DNA of 64,000 bases from Neomoorella stamsii (GCF_002995805.1 NZ_PVXL01000078.1:105295-169294), one strand, 5' to 3'. Numbered from the stretch's first letter, positions 25,345-34,459 are shown. The notes: generated by a model from the sequence alone, not told the origin. Numbers and translations are program-made.

Positions 25345-26025
25345 TTGCGTTACAAACTTTTTCCCTTCGTGATGGTTGCCTTCGTGGTGGTCTTGCTCCT
25401 CTCTAACACGGTAGCCGTCAAGGTAGCAAAATTTGGGCCCTTCTTTTTCGACGGCGCCGTAATTTTATTCCCCATCTCTTATATCTTCGGTGATATTTTA
25501 ACAGAGGTTTACGGCTACAAGCGCAGCCGGGTAGTAGTATGGACGGGTTTCATAGCCTGCCTGTTTATGTCCTTTGTCTACTGGCTGGTAGGGATACTTC
25601 CTGCCGCCCCTCCCTGGGGAGGCCAGGAAGCCTACCAGCGAATACTTGGGCAGACACCCAGGATAGTTCTGGCCAGCCTGGTGGCTTTTTTTTGCGGTGA
25701 ATTTACCAACTCCTATATCCTAGCCAAACTAAAAATCTTCACCCGCGGCCGGTGGCTGTGGACCAGGACCATCGGCTCTACCATAGCCGGCCAGCTGGTG
25801 GACACTGCCCTGTTTATCACCATCGCTTTTGCCGGTATTATGCCGGGAACCGTGCTGCTACGCATGATAATGACCAATTATCTCTTTAAGACCACCTACG
25901 AGGTCCTGGCAACACCCCTGACCTACGCCGTAACCGGCTGGCTTAAAAGGGTGGAAAACGAGGATTACTACGATTTCCAGACCAATTATAATCCCTTTAG
26001 GGTGACAATGGAGGATTTAAGATGA
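25345..26025 (+). CDS. yhhQ: Queuosine precursor transporter (YhhQ/VUT family)
   Basis: A 226-residue integral membrane protein of the DUF165/YhhQ family, importing preQ0 or preQ1. Diagnostic segments are FDGAVILFPISYIFGDILTEVYGY near the N-terminus, FCGEFTNSYILAKLK and the TIGSTIAGQLVDT motif in the middle. I use TTG at 25345, 8 nt after AAGGAG; a GTG at 25336 would overlap that Shine-Dalgarno. The stop overlaps queF by four bases. The preQ1 riboswitch in its leader agrees with the role. Confidence 0.93.
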   Translation: MRYKLFPFVMVAFVVVLLLSNTVAVKVAKFGPFFFDGAVILFPISYIFGDILTEVYGYKRSRVVVWTGFIACLFMSFVYWLVGILPAAPPWGGQEAYQRILGQTPRIVLASLVAFFCGEFTNSYILAKLKIFTRGRWLWTRTIGSTIAGQLVDTALFITIAFAGIMPGTVLLRMIMTNYLFKTTYEVLATPLTYAVTGWLKRVENEDYYDFQTNYNPFRVTMEDLR

Positions 26026-26402
26026 TGGAGTTTGAAGCATTGGGTAAGGTCGTCCGCGAGCCGCGCAAAAAGTTGGAGGTATTTCCCAAGCCGGCCAATG
26101 TAAAAACTGTCATCCTCGAATCCGACGAAGTAACTAGTCTTTGCCCGGTAACAGGGCAGCCGGACTGGGAAACGGTAGTCGTGGAATACGCCCCCGCCAA
26201 ATACTGTATTGAATCTAAAAGTTTCAAGCTTTACCTGTGGAGCTTCCGGGAGGAAGGCGTCTTTTGTGAAGCCCTGGCGGATACCATTGCCAGGGATATT
26301 TACCAGGCCTGCTCGCCCCACTGGTGCAAAGTAACTGTAATCCAGAAACCGCGTGGAGGGATAAAAATAACTGCTTCTGCCTTTTATGGCGAGGGCAATT
26401 AA
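26022..26402 (+). CDS. queF: NADPH-dependent 7-cyano-7-deazaguanine reductase QueF
   Basis: Reduces preQ0 to preQ1 in queuosine biosynthesis. The 126-residue single-domain (type I) protein has the catalytic cysteine in EVTSLCPVTGQPDW and the substrate-binding ESKSFKLYLWSFR motif typical of the family. It begins ATGATG overlapping the yhhQ stop, so the second Met could also start. It probably lets the cell convert imported or made preQ0. Confidence 0.95.
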   Translation: MMEFEALGKVVREPRKKLEVFPKPANVKTVILESDEVTSLCPVTGQPDWETVVVEYAPAKYCIESKSFKLYLWSFREEGVFCEALADTIARDIYQACSPHWCKVTVIQKPRGGIKITASAFYGEGN

Positions 26403-26484
26403 ATCCCCCTTGGAAAACCCTCTGATTCGAGCAGGAGGTTCTATTCTTCAGGCCCTTCATCAGAGGCGCAGCCATAAATGTAAT

Positions 26485-26511
26485 AGCGACCTGGAGTTAA
26501 ACCAGGTCGCT
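26485..26511. terminator. Hairpin terminator between queF and the convergent subtilase gene
   Basis: A perfect 10-bp stem (AGCGACCTGG / CCAGGTCGCT) with a 7-nt loop followed by TTGTATTTAATTT on the plus strand. It ends the queuosine transcript and could also serve the minus-strand protease. Confidence 0.8.
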
Positions 26512-26517
26512 TTGTAT

Positions 26518-27741
26518 TTAATTTGTCGTGGAAGGTATTACACTTAAAGGAAGATCTGCCGGGCCTTCCCTGGCCTCGCCTTCAAAGCGGGTCCCGGCTG
26601 CCAGGAAGGAGGCATTCACCAGCCCGGATCCCTGTTCTTCCGGGGTTAAACCCGGCAGCCTGGTGGCTGTGCTGGTGATGGTCTTCACTACCTGCCTGCC
26701 GGATATGTGCCCATCCCGGGACAGCACCAGGGCTGCAACCCCGGCAACATGGGGACAGGCCATGGAGGTACCACTCATGGCCCGGTATTTACCTCCCGGG
26801 TAGGTGGAAAGGATATCAACGCCCGGAGCAGCTACCGTTACTTCCGGACCCCGGCTGCTGAAGCTGGCCAGGTTATTCTTCCTGTCAATAGCCGAAACGG
26901 CGATGACACCGGGGTAACGGGCCGGGTACATGACGCTATTTTCTTTCCCCTCATTGCCGGCGGCCGCCACCAGGACCATGCCGGCCTGGACGCACCGGCG
27001 GATGGCCTCTTCCAGGGCTTGACTCGGCCGGGTGGTACCGAAACTCATATTGACGACCTGCATTTTATTTTGCAACGCCCAGTCCAGGCCGGCAATGATC
27101 TCGGAAATATAACCATTACCCCGGCGGTTAAAAATCTTGACGGCATAAATCTCCGCCCGGGGGGCTACCCCAACTACGCCAAAATTATTATTTAAAGCTG
27201 CAATGATCCCGGCCACATGGGTACCGTGGCCATTGCCATCCCCGGCCTCCCAGCCGGGGAATTTAATATTCTTGGTACCACGGATGTTAACTTTAAGGTC
27301 GGGGTGGCTGGCATCAATCCCCGTATCCAGGACTGCCACCTTCACCTTCTCCCCGGCCGCCTCCTGCCAGGCCTTTGGTGCGCCAATACATTCCACTCCC
27401 CAGGGGATGGTCTGCTCCCTTTGCCGCAATCTGACTGCCGGCAAGGCTACTGTCTGGACCTGGAAATCGTCTTCAATTAAAAGGACATCCGGGTGTAAGC
27501 CCAGCTCTTCAAGGGACTGGCCCCGTTCCGGTATCCTTACTGCCAGGGCATGCACCAGGGGTAATTCGCGTACTACCCGCCCGCCCTTTTTCAGGACTGT
27601 TTCATGACAACTGCTCAAGGGCCGGTGCTTGCGGAACATGATAATTTTCCGGCTGCCGTAATTATCGCTACCCACCCGGGACAGGGAAACGCCGGCCATC
27701 GCTACTACGCCGGCGTAATAAGCCAGCAAAACAGGCCACAT
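26518..27741 (-). CDS. Subtilisin-like serine protease (S8)
   Basis: A 407-residue S8 peptidase with the catalytic triad Asp in VAVLDTGID, His in GHGTHVAGI and Ser in GTSMACPHVAG. The oxyanion Asn lies in AAAGNEG. A hydrophobic N-terminus (MWPVLLAYYAGVVAMAG) may be a signal or anchor and is followed by a propeptide-like region. The start at 27741 has GGAGGGG upstream; a longer reading from 27816 has none. It is likely exported and self-processing. No neighbour tells its substrate. Confidence 0.92.
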   Translation of the reverse strand: MWPVLLAYYAGVVAMAGVSLSRVGSDNYGSRKIIMFRKHRPLSSCHETVLKKGGRVVRELPLVHALAVRIPERGQSLEELGLHPDVLLIEDDFQVQTVALPAVRLRQREQTIPWGVECIGAPKAWQEAAGEKVKVAVLDTGIDASHPDLKVNIRGTKNIKFPGWEAGDGNGHGTHVAGIIAALNNNFGVVGVAPRAEIYAVKIFNRRGNGYISEIIAGLDWALQNKMQVVNMSFGTTRPSQALEEAIRRCVQAGMVLVAAAGNEGKENSVMYPARYPGVIAVSAIDRKNNLASFSSRGPEVTVAAPGVDILSTYPGGKYRAMSGTSMACPHVAGVAALVLSRDGHISGRQVVKTITSTATRLPGLTPEEQGSGLVNASFLAAGTRFEGEAREGPADLPLSVIPSTTN

Positions 27742-27924
27742 GGTTAACCCCTCCGTAAATGGAAGTGATTTGCTGCATTTTATGCATTGCTGCCGGAAGA
27801 GGTTCAAAAATGCCACTAGGCCTGGAGGAAATTTTTTTCTCTTTTCCTTTTAACCTACAGCCCTGCAGCTGCATATGCTAAGTCTAGAAAAGGTCCCGGC
27901 AAAGGGAAAAGGAGGGTATCCTAA

Positions 27925-28026
27925 ATGACACAAGAGTTATTGTGGTGGTTTATTATTATCATCCCAGTTATCATCATCATCCCCATCATCTTCCTGTTTT
28001 TCTTGTTCCCGTTAAATGCCAAATAG
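27925..28026 (+). CDS. Very small single-helix membrane peptide 1
   Basis: A 33-residue peptide beginning MTQELLWWF and then an Ile/Phe-rich membrane helix with a central Pro, ending PLNAK. GGAGGG stands 8 nt before the ATG. It resembles the next small gene in layout (Trp pair, Ile run, Pro, Phe run, Pro-Leu), so they are probably paralogues. Upstream, CATATGCTA with AC about 17 nt before it fits a sigma-K-like promoter, hinting at late sporulation. No function is recognised. Confidence 0.7.
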   Translation: MTQELLWWFIIIIPVIIIIPIIFLFFLFPLNAK

Positions 28027-28038
28027 GAGGAATTCTTA

Positions 28039-28149
28039 ATGGGCGGTCATGGTTTTAACTTCTGGTGGTTGTTTATTCCTATTATCGTGATTATCATCAT
28101 CCCCATTTTCTTTATCTTCTTCATCCCTCTCAGTGCAGCCAATGCATGA
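28039..28149 (+). CDS. Very small single-helix membrane peptide 2
   Basis: A 36-residue peptide starting MGGHGFNFWWLF followed by an Ile/Phe helix and ending PLSAANA. AGGAGG lies 9 nt before the ATG, 12 bp after the stop of peptide 1, so both are on one transcript. A strong terminator follows directly. The Gly/His N-terminus and hydrophobic core recall small sporulation proteins of the YjcZ kind, but that is only a resemblance. Confidence 0.72.
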   Translation: MGGHGFNFWWLFIPIIVIIIIPIFFIFFIPLSAANA

Positions 28150-28155
28150 GCGGGA

Positions 28156-28183
28156 AAAACCCCGGCCCCGCCGGGGTTTTAAT
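28156..28183 (+). terminator. Terminator after the small membrane peptides
   Basis: An 11-bp perfect stem (AAAACCCCGGC / GCCGGGGTTTT) with a 3-nt loop, ending in TTTT. Confidence 0.88.
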
Positions 28184-28188
28184 ATAAA

Positions 28189-28214
28189 GGCCCCGGGTTT
28201 CTAAACCCGGGGCC
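28189..28214 (-). terminator. Second hairpin, probably ending the minus-strand gene at 28307
   Basis: A 12-bp perfect inverted repeat GGCCCCGGGTTT / AAACCCGGGGCC with TTTATATT following on the minus strand. It faces the plus-strand terminator at 28156 and lies about 90 bp after the stop of the hypothetical gene. Confidence 0.6.
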
Positions 28215-28306
28215 GCTATAATTTTGTAGCGGTTGAAGGAGTACACCGTTTGTTGACCAGCTACAACGGGAGATTTGGTTGTCATGGACAACCACCACTC
28301 AGTTAG

Positions 28307-28636
28307 TTATTGCCAGCTTTTGAGAAACTCCTGAATATCCGGCGGCAAGGGTTGGCCGTTATTAATCTCCCACGCCATCCCTTCAATTAGCTGGGCAAGC
28401 TGCTTCTTCATCTCCGGGCTCAGATCTTTGGTCATGTTGTTAACAAAACTGGGCATATCTACCTGGCCATCAGGGAACATGGCAGCAGGGTCTATACCCG
28501 CTTGAGCCATTATTTCTTGCACGACAGCAGGGTTATCGGGCGTTATGCCCATTTCTTTAAAAACCTGTCCCAGGGATTTCCCGCTTGTAACTGCTTCAAC
28601 GACGCGCTGGCGCAGGGCATCTAGATCAGCACTCAT
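28307..28636 (-). CDS. Small acidic hypothetical protein
   Basis: A soluble, mostly helical 109-residue protein with no family I recognise. It has short Asp-Pro-rich turns (GITPDNPAVV, GIDPAAMFPDGQVDMP) and no cysteine or membrane segment. The ATG at 28636 follows GAGGTGAGG; a GTG three codons upstream is possible. It is read in the same direction as the chemoreceptor gene, 72 bp after it, so the two may be co-transcribed. Confidence 0.7.
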   Translation of the reverse strand: MSADLDALRQRVVEAVTSGKSLGQVFKEMGITPDNPAVVQEIMAQAGIDPAAMFPDGQVDMPSFVNNMTKDLSPEMKKQLAQLIEGMAWEINNGQPLPPDIQEFLKSWQ

Positions 28637-28708
28637 GGGCCTCACCTCGCATAAAATTTACCCTTGATCATTATATGCCCTGCGGTCTCCTTTAGTGCTC
28701 GCCAGCTG

Positions 28709-30367
28709 TTATTTTTCCGCCGGGGCTATATTGGCTGCCAGGACGCCAATGATGCGGCCATCATCAGCGCGGACAGGAACCGCGACGGTGATGGCCACCC
28801 GGTTGGAACTCTGGGTCACATAGGGCTCGCTGGCATAACGTTCACCCCTTATGGCCGCCTGGAACCATGGCCGGAAGGACCAGTTGGTTACTCCTGCATC
28901 CGGCCGGTTATAAATAGTTGTCCCGTCCGGTAGGGTGGCAATTAAGGTCTGGATAATAGCTGTCTCCCTGAAGGCGGCGTCAAGAAAAGGCGCCAGTGTT
29001 GCGGCTTCCATTTTCTTAACAGTAGGATCGGCGGCTAACTTTTCCAGTACGGCATAACCCTGGTTAACAAGTTCCCGGCGCAGGTCTTGATCCCACCCGT
29101 CCCGGGTAAAACCGGCTGCCATGGTAAAGAAATTCTGCGCCATGGCCGTAAACTGGCGCGTATTCTCTTCCACCACCGCCATAGTAGCCTTTTGTTCCTC
29201 CGTTGCTGCCGATACCTCTTCAATGCTGGCCGCCGTTTCCTGGGCCACGGCTGCCATCCGGCCGGCAGCCTCGCTTACCTCCCGTACCCTGGCCAGCTGG
29301 TTCTGGGCCTGGTGGCTGATGTTGGTCATGACTTCGGCGGCCTTATTGATCGCCTGGCTTACGGCCATAAAATTCTCTTTCACCTGAGTTCCACGCTGGA
29401 GGTTGCTCTGTACCAGCTCGACATTTTTATCCACCTGGGCCGCCGTCTGGCGCGCTTCTTCGCTGATGGCTGCTGCCAGGGAGGTTATATTCTGGGCGGC
29501 TGCCGCCGACTGTTCGGCCAGCTTCCGCACTTCTTCCGCCACCACGGCAAAACCACGGCCCTGCTCGCCGGCCCGGGCGGCTTCAATGGCGGCATTCAAA
29601 GCGAGCAGGTTGGTCTGGTCGGCAATGGCTGTGACAGCCTGGACCAGGGTATTGATCTGTTCCATTTTCGTTTCCAGCTGCCGCATGCGGCCGGATGCCT
29701 CCTGGATGGAAGTGGCGCCGGCCTCGATTTCCTGGAGTAATTGCTCCAACAGCCGGCGACCTTCCTCTTCCTTGCTCCGCACTTCCATCCCTAACTCCGT
29801 CCCAAGCCCGGCCCGGTCGCTGATATCTTCTGCTAGATTATGTAAAGTTTTGATATTTTCCGCCACCCGCTGGGCTGCTCCTGCCTGCTCGTCAGCACCG
29901 CCGGCAATTTCCTGGATGGCTGCCGTTACCTCTTCCAGGTTGCGATAGCTGGTACCGGCACTTTCCTGGAGATTATGGGAAAAATAAGATAGCTCATCGG
30001 CGGTACGCTGCATGCGACCTACCAGCCGGTAAAAACTGTCCAGGACGGCAGTTACCGGTCCCTGGAAGCTCTCTCCTAACTGCGCCCCGGTCAAAGATTG
30101 TTCTGCTCGTACCGGGTCGCCCTCGCCAAGCAAATTAAGGAACTGCATCACCCGTTGCAGGGGGCGCATCCATTTTATGTAAAGGTTAAGGAGGATAACC
30201 AGGCTTAAAATTAGACCCAGAGCCCCGGCGACAATGGCGGGTAAAAGGAGCATTTGCCACTTAACACCCTGAACAGCAACTAAAGCGGTACCAACCGTCC
30301 CCGGGCCTAGAGCCAGAAATAGTAAAAGGATGAAATAAAAAAGTTTGGTGCGGAAATTAATTACCAA
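28709..30367 (-). CDS. Methyl-accepting chemotaxis protein with C-terminal Cache-like sensor
   Basis: A 552-residue chemoreceptor. Two hydrophobic helices at about 8-35 and 42-65 have almost no loop between them, so there is no outer sensor. A HAMP-like stretch and a long coiled coil follow, with the MCP signalling tip around [20 protein letters not shown]. After it, residues about 420-552 form a Cache/PDC-like domain ([35 protein letters not shown]). That domain usually sits outside the cell before the signalling part; here it would be cytoplasmic. TTG at 30367 is chosen for the GGAGGTGG upstream. Confidence 0.88.
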   Translation of the reverse strand: MVINFRTKLFYFILLLFLALGPGTVGTALVAVQGVKWQMLLLPAIVAGALGLILSLVILLNLYIKWMRPLQRVMQFLNLLGEGDPVRAEQSLTGAQLGESFQGPVTAVLDSFYRLVGRMQRTADELSYFSHNLQESAGTSYRNLEEVTAAIQEIAGGADEQAGAAQRVAENIKTLHNLAEDISDRAGLGTELGMEVRSKEEEGRRLLEQLLQEIEAGATSIQEASGRMRQLETKMEQINTLVQAVTAIADQTNLLALNAAIEAARAGEQGRGFAVVAEEVRKLAEQSAAAAQNITSLAAAISEEARQTAAQVDKNVELVQSNLQRGTQVKENFMAVSQAINKAAEVMTNISHQAQNQLARVREVSEAAGRMAAVAQETAASIEEVSAATEEQKATMAVVEENTRQFTAMAQNFFTMAAGFTRDGWDQDLRRELVNQGYAVLEKLAADPTVKKMEAATLAPFLDAAFRETAIIQTLIATLPDGTTIYNRPDAGVTNWSFRPWFQAAIRGERYASEPYVTQSSNRVAITVAVPVRADDGRIIGVLAANIAPAEK

Positions 30368-30578
30368 CTCCTCCACCTCCCGGCATTATTCTTTATATTA
30401 CCACATTTTTCTGCCCTTGACTAGATAAAAGCAGGTGAGGTATATGTTGGTCAGGCTGTCAGACAGGCAAGTACTCCTTCAGGTAGATCCAGGTAGATCC
30501 ATGCCCTGATTGCCAGGATATCCCGTTACTGAAACCCCCCGAACTATGGACGAAACCCGTAGAGAAAGGTAATGGAAG

Positions 30579-31391
30579 TTATTGGTGTTTTTTGGACAAA
30601 GGATCTACTGCCGGCAGGCGAGCGGCCAGTTCGGCGGCCAATTGTTCCGGGGTAAGGTCATGGTAGGCCAGCAGGACCAGGGTATGGTAATAGAGGTCAG
30701 CCAGCTCGTATAAAATTTCCCGCCGGCTGTCGTTTTTAGAGGCAATGATGGTTTCACCGGCCTCTTCGCCGATCTTTTTCAGGATTTTATCCTGGCCGTT
30801 ATCAAAGAGATAGGACGTGTAGGACCCTTCCGGCCGGGTTGCCTGGCGTTCTTTAATCACCCGGAAGACCTCTGCCAGGATAGTTCCCAGGCCGGCAGTG
30901 GCCGGGAGGGCTTCTACCTGGCTGCCCGGGGTCGCCGGGTACAGGACAACCTGCCGGGCGCCGTGCAGGTCTGCCCAGCCCTGTTCATCCGGCCCGCTAT
31001 CAGCTTGCTTCCCCTCTGCCCGCCCCTTTTTGCCCTGCCTGTTGCTGCCGGGGCTGCTAACCTGCAGGGGTAGGGGGTTATGGAAACAGGAAAACTCCCC
31101 TTCATGGCAGGCCACCCCTACCTGGCGGACCTGGAAGAGCAGGGCATCGGCGTCACAATCGTAGCTGGCATTGACAATATACTGGCGGTGGCCCGAGGTG
31201 GCCCCTTTATGCCAGAGTTCCCGGCGGCTGCGGCTGTAAAACCACGTCTCGCCGGTAGCCAGGGTGCGGGCCAGGGCTTCCCGGTTCATATAGGCCAGCA
31301 TCAACACCCGGCCGCTTTCTACATCCTGGATAATGGCCGGGATTAAGCCGTCGGCATTAAAGCGAATTTCCTCAGGTATGATAACACCCAT
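30579..31391 (-). CDS. hisI: Bifunctional phosphoribosyl-AMP cyclohydrolase / phosphoribosyl-ATP diphosphatase
   Basis: HisI opens the purine ring of PR-AMP; HisE first removes pyrophosphate from PR-ATP. The N-terminal half (about 1-110) has [19 protein letters not shown] and the zinc-ligand CHEGEFSCF. The C-terminal half (about 165-265) has the HisE signature [16 protein letters not shown]. Between them is an unusual low-complexity linker of about 50 residues ([20 protein letters not shown] and on). The 270-residue protein is longer than the usual 200-230 aa fusion. It is last in the his operon. Confidence 0.95.
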   Translation of the reverse strand: MGVIIPEEIRFNADGLIPAIIQDVESGRVLMLAYMNREALARTLATGETWFYSRSRRELWHKGATSGHRQYIVNASYDCDADALLFQVRQVGVACHEGEFSCFHNPLPLQVSSPGSNRQGKKGRAEGKQADSGPDEQGWADLHGARQVVLYPATPGSQVEALPATAGLGTILAEVFRVIKERQATRPEGSYTSYLFDNGQDKILKKIGEEAGETIIASKNDSRREILYELADLYYHTLVLLAYHDLTPEQLAAELAARLPAVDPLSKKHQ

Positions 31392-31470
31392 AAGCAAATA
31401 TCCTCCGAATATAGCATGCTTCGTAAAGGGGCATGTGCCTGCAGCTCAAGGGCCATGCGTCTTCCCGCTC

Positions 31471-32229
31471 TTATAAACGTATGGGCACGCCGCGCCCGGC
31501 CAGGTAATGTTTGGCTTCCTCTATAGTGTAAGTGCCGAAGTGAAAGATCGAGGCCGCCAGGACGGCGTCGGCCCGGCCTACCGTCAGGCCTTCATACAGG
31601 TGCTCTAGCTTCCCCACGCCGCCGGAGGCGATTACCGGGATGCTGACAGATGTGCTTATGGCTGCCGTCAGTTCCAGGTCGTAGCCTTCTAAAGTACCGT
31701 CGCAGTCCATACTGGTGAGCAGGATCTCCCCGGCCCCCAGCTCCTCCACCTGCCGGGCCCACTCCAGGGCGTCTTTTCCCGCCGGCCGGCGGCCGCCGTG
31801 GGTATAAACCTCCCAGGAACCGGGGCCGGTACGGCGGGCATCAATGGCCACCACCACGCACTGGCTGCCGAAACGCCGGGCGGCCATGGCCACGAGATTA
31901 GGGTCCAGCACGGCGGCCGTATTCAGGGAAACCTTGTCGGCCCCGGCGGCCAGCATGCGGCGAATATCCTCCAGCGTGCGCAGGCCACCCCCTACGGTAA
32001 AGGGGATAAAGACCTCCTCTGCCACACGCCGGGCCACGTCGACCATAATCTCGCGGCCTTCGGCCGAGGCCGAGATATCCAGGAAGACCAGTTCATCGGC
32101 GCCGGCGCGGTCATAGGCAGCTGCCAGCTCTACCGGGTCCCCGGCATCCCTTAAATTTAAAAAATTGGTTCCCTTAACTACCCGCCCGTGATCTACATCC
32201 AGGCAGGGAATAATCCGCCGGGTAAGCAC
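31471..32229 (-). CDS. hisF: Imidazole glycerol phosphate synthase cyclase subunit
   Basis: HisF uses ammonia from HisH to convert PRFAR to imidazole glycerol phosphate and AICAR. At 252 residues it is family length, with catalytic Asp in [16 protein letters not shown] and ASMDCDGT-type [12 protein letters not shown], plus the phosphate loops FTVGGGLRT and IASGGVG. It starts 6 bp after hisA. The AICAR released joins the purine pathway encoded downstream at purH. Confidence 0.97.
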   Translation of the reverse strand: MLTRRIIPCLDVDHGRVVKGTNFLNLRDAGDPVELAAAYDRAGADELVFLDISASAEGREIMVDVARRVAEEVFIPFTVGGGLRTLEDIRRMLAAGADKVSLNTAAVLDPNLVAMAARRFGSQCVVVAIDARRTGPGSWEVYTHGGRRPAGKDALEWARQVEELGAGEILLTSMDCDGTLEGYDLELTAAISTSVSIPVIASGGVGKLEHLYEGLTVGRADAVLAASIFHFGTYTIEEAKHYLAGRGVPIRL

Positions 32230-32235
32230 CTTAAA

Positions 32236-32967
32236 TCAATCCTCCTCCCCGGCTACAGCCATGGCTTCCTCCAGGGTAAAGTTGCCGTTATAAAGGGCCC
32301 GTCCCAGGATGGCACCTTCCACGCCTTCCCTTTTCAGGCCCCGCAGGGCACGGACGTCGTCCAGGCTGGCAATACCACCGGAGGCTATGACTTTCAGGCC
32401 GCTCCTCCTGGCAACCTCCCTGGTGGCGGCAATATTGGGTCCCTGGAGGGTACCGTCACGGCTGATATCAGTAAAGATAGCCCGCTTTACCCCCAGGGCG
32501 GCCATGCGGCCGGCAAAGTCAAGGGCCCTTTCCTCCACTGTTGCTGCCCAGCCTTCCACGGCTACCATCCCTTCCCGGCTGTCAATACCCACGGCTACCT
32601 GTTCGCCAAAGCGCTCGACAGCCTCAGCAACTATCTCCGGGTTCGTGATAGCTACCGTCCCCAGGACGGCCCGGGCCGCCCCGGCTGCGAGCAGGTCCTT
32701 GAGGCTTTCCAGGTTGCGGATACCACCTCCCACCTGGACCGGGATATTGACCTCTTTGATTATGGCCGCAATAACGTCCATATTCCGCGGCCGGCCGGCA
32801 AAGGCCCCGTCCAGGTCCACCACATGGAGCCAGCGGGCACCCCTGGCCACCCAACCCCGGGCCACGGCCACCGGGTCGGTGGAGTAGATAGTCTCGGCCT
32901 CCGGCCGCCCCTGGTAAAGGCGCACGCAGCGCCCTTCCCGCAGGTCAATGGCAGGCAGAATCAGCAC
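32236..32967 (-). CDS. hisA: ProFAR isomerase
   Basis: Catalyses the Amadori rearrangement of ProFAR to PRFAR on a beta/alpha barrel related to HisF. The 243-residue protein begins with the catalytic Asp in LILPAIDLREGRCVRL and has QVGGGIRN, FTDISRDGTLQGPN (second catalytic Asp) and IASGGIAS. It overlaps the hisH end by 23 nt, consistent with coupled translation. Confidence 0.97.
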   Translation of the reverse strand: MLILPAIDLREGRCVRLYQGRPEAETIYSTDPVAVARGWVARGARWLHVVDLDGAFAGRPRNMDVIAAIIKEVNIPVQVGGGIRNLESLKDLLAAGAARAVLGTVAITNPEIVAEAVERFGEQVAVGIDSREGMVAVEGWAATVEERALDFAGRMAALGVKRAIFTDISRDGTLQGPNIAATREVARRSGLKVIASGGIASLDDVRALRGLKREGVEGAILGRALYNGNFTLEEAMAVAGEED

Positions 32968-33577
32968 GGTTTACCAGCTCCCCAAAGTTTTTTAAAACCT
33001 CCAGGCCCCAGCGGCTGCTTTTTTCCGGGTGGAACTGGACCCCGAAGAGGTTGCCCCGCTGGATGCTAACGGCAAAGGTTAAACCGTATTCCGTAGTGCC
33101 GGTAACTATGGTTTTATCAGCGGGGTCAATATAATACGAATGGACAAAGTAAAAGTTCGTGCCCGTGGGTACCCCCTGGAAAAGCTCCCCGGCCTTAAGC
33201 AATTGCACCTGGTTCCATCCCATGTGGGGAACCTTAAGCCCGGGCGGCAAACGCTTGACCTCGCCCGGCAGGAGGTTGAGACCTTCCACCGGGCCTCCTT
33301 CTTCGCTGGTGCTGAAAAGGAGCTGCAACCCCAGGCAGATACCCAGGAAGGGTACACCCCGCCGCACAACTTCCCGGATGGCTGCCACCAGGCCCCTCTG
33401 CTGCAAATTGGCCATGGCGCCGGCAAAGGCTCCCACTCCGGGCAGGATAACGCCGGGAGCCGCAGCCACCACCTTGGAGTCTGAGGTTATCTCCGCCGGG
33501 TAACCCAGTTTGGCCAGGGCCTTCTGAACGCTTAACAGGTTGCCCATACCGTAATCGATAATAGCTAGCGGCCGCAT
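32945..33577 (-). CDS. hisH: Imidazole glycerol phosphate synthase glutamine amidotransferase subunit
   Basis: A class I glutaminase giving ammonia to HisF. The nucleophile lies in GICLGLQLLF (about residue 82), with LPGVGAF forming the oxyanion site and His/Glu in GVQFHPEKSS. The 210-residue reading from ATG 33577 begins MRPLAIIDYGMGN, as the family does. Its Shine-Dalgarno CGGAGG is the terminal part of the dispersed repeat at 33585-33829. Confidence 0.97.
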   Translation of the reverse strand: MRPLAIIDYGMGNLLSVQKALAKLGYPAEITSDSKVVAAAPGVILPGVGAFAGAMANLQQRGLVAAIREVVRRGVPFLGICLGLQLLFSTSEEGGPVEGLNLLPGEVKRLPPGLKVPHMGWNQVQLLKAGELFQGVPTGTNFYFVHSYYIDPADKTIVTGTTEYGLTFAVSIQRGNLFGVQFHPEKSSRWGLEVLKNFGELVNRADSACH

Positions 33578-33584
33578 TTTGGTT

Positions 33585-33829
33585 CCTCCGAAAATAACTT
33601 TGTCACAGGCTGGCATTGTCTGGCTCGCTCTATGGTCCTCGCGGAGCGGCCTACGGCTCAACCTCGGGCTCGGGCGGGGTTCCCGGCCTATTCGGCGTCC
33701 TTGCCTTTAGAATCCGGCCTCGGACATCCTGTCCTCGGCCCCGCCCTCGCTCCTCGACTTCGTCAAGGCCGCTTCGCCGCTCAGACCAAGTCGCTCGCTT
33801 CAGACAAATGCCAGCCCGGCATTTTCATG
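33585..33829 (-). repeat. Dispersed intergenic repeat, copy A (hisB-hisH gap)
   Basis: About 245 bp without a gene. Long stretches match copy B at 48422-48730, including GGCCTATTCGGCGTCCTTGC, TTTAGAATCCGGCC, CTCGGCCCCGC, GACAAATGCCA and ATTTTCAT. On the minus strand its end reads AAAGTTATTTTCGGAGG, which is the ribosome-binding site of hisH. Confidence 0.85.
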
Positions 33830-33868
33830 GTGCATTACTGGAGGCACTAATTCTTCTAAGTAGCTCTT

Positions 33869-34459
33869 TCAAGCCAGGTTTCCCTTGGTAGATGGAATCC
33901 CCTCTACGCGGGGATCGAGGCTGGCGGCCTCCCTGATGGCCCGGCCCAGGGCTTTAAAGAGGGCCTCTGCGACATGATGGCCGTTACGCCCGGCGAGCTT
34001 TTGCACGTGGAGGGTCAGGCCGCTGTGGTTAACAAAAGCCCGCAGGAATTCCTCCAGCAGTTCTGTCTCCAGGCTGCCGATCCGGCCCGGAGGCAGGTCC
34101 AGGTTGCAAGCAAGGTAGGGCCGGCCGCTGAAATCCAGGGCCACCTGGACCAGGGCCTCATCCATGGGTACCAGGGCGCTGCCGTAGCGGTTAATCCCGG
34201 CTTTATCGCCCAGGGCCTTTTTGATGGCCTCTCCCAGGCAGATACCGATATCTTCCACGGTATGGTGATTGTCAACTTCCACGTCGCCCTCGGCCCAGAT
34301 TTTCAGGTCCAGGAGGCCATGGCGGGCCAGCTGGGCCAGCAGGTGATCAAAAAAGGGGATACCGCTGCTCCCCTGCCATTTCCCGCTGCCATCCAGGTCG
34401 AGCTTAACGCGAATGCTGGTTTCTGTGGTCTGGCGCTCAATCAAGGCCTCACGACTCAT
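33869..34459 (-). CDS. hisB: Imidazoleglycerol-phosphate dehydratase
   Basis: Dehydrates IGP to imidazole acetol phosphate using manganese. The 196-residue monofunctional enzyme has the metal-ligand motifs FFDHLLAQLARHG, DNHHTVEDIGI and GRNGHHVAEALFKA at the expected spacing, and lacks the HisN phosphatase half. It overlaps hisD by 4 nt. After it comes the repeat-filled 290-bp gap before hisH. Confidence 0.97.
   Translation of the reverse strand: MSREALIERQTTETSIRVKLDLDGSGKWQGSSGIPFFDHLLAQLARHGLLDLKIWAEGDVEVDNHHTVEDIGICLGEAIKKALGDKAGINRYGSALVPMDEALVQVALDFSGRPYLACNLDLPPGRIGSLETELLEEFLRAFVNHSGLTLHVQKLAGRNGHHVAEALFKALGRAIREAASLDPRVEGIPSTKGNLA

Noticed and set aside
30481..30500. Short tandem repeat (AGGTAGATCC twice), possible CRISPR or VNTR
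   Set aside because: Only two 10-bp units with no spacer; no cas genes in the window.
32188..33069. 293-codon plus-strand frame across hisA
   Set aside because: Antisense shadow produced by GC-rich codon bias; Pro/Gly-rich without any domain.
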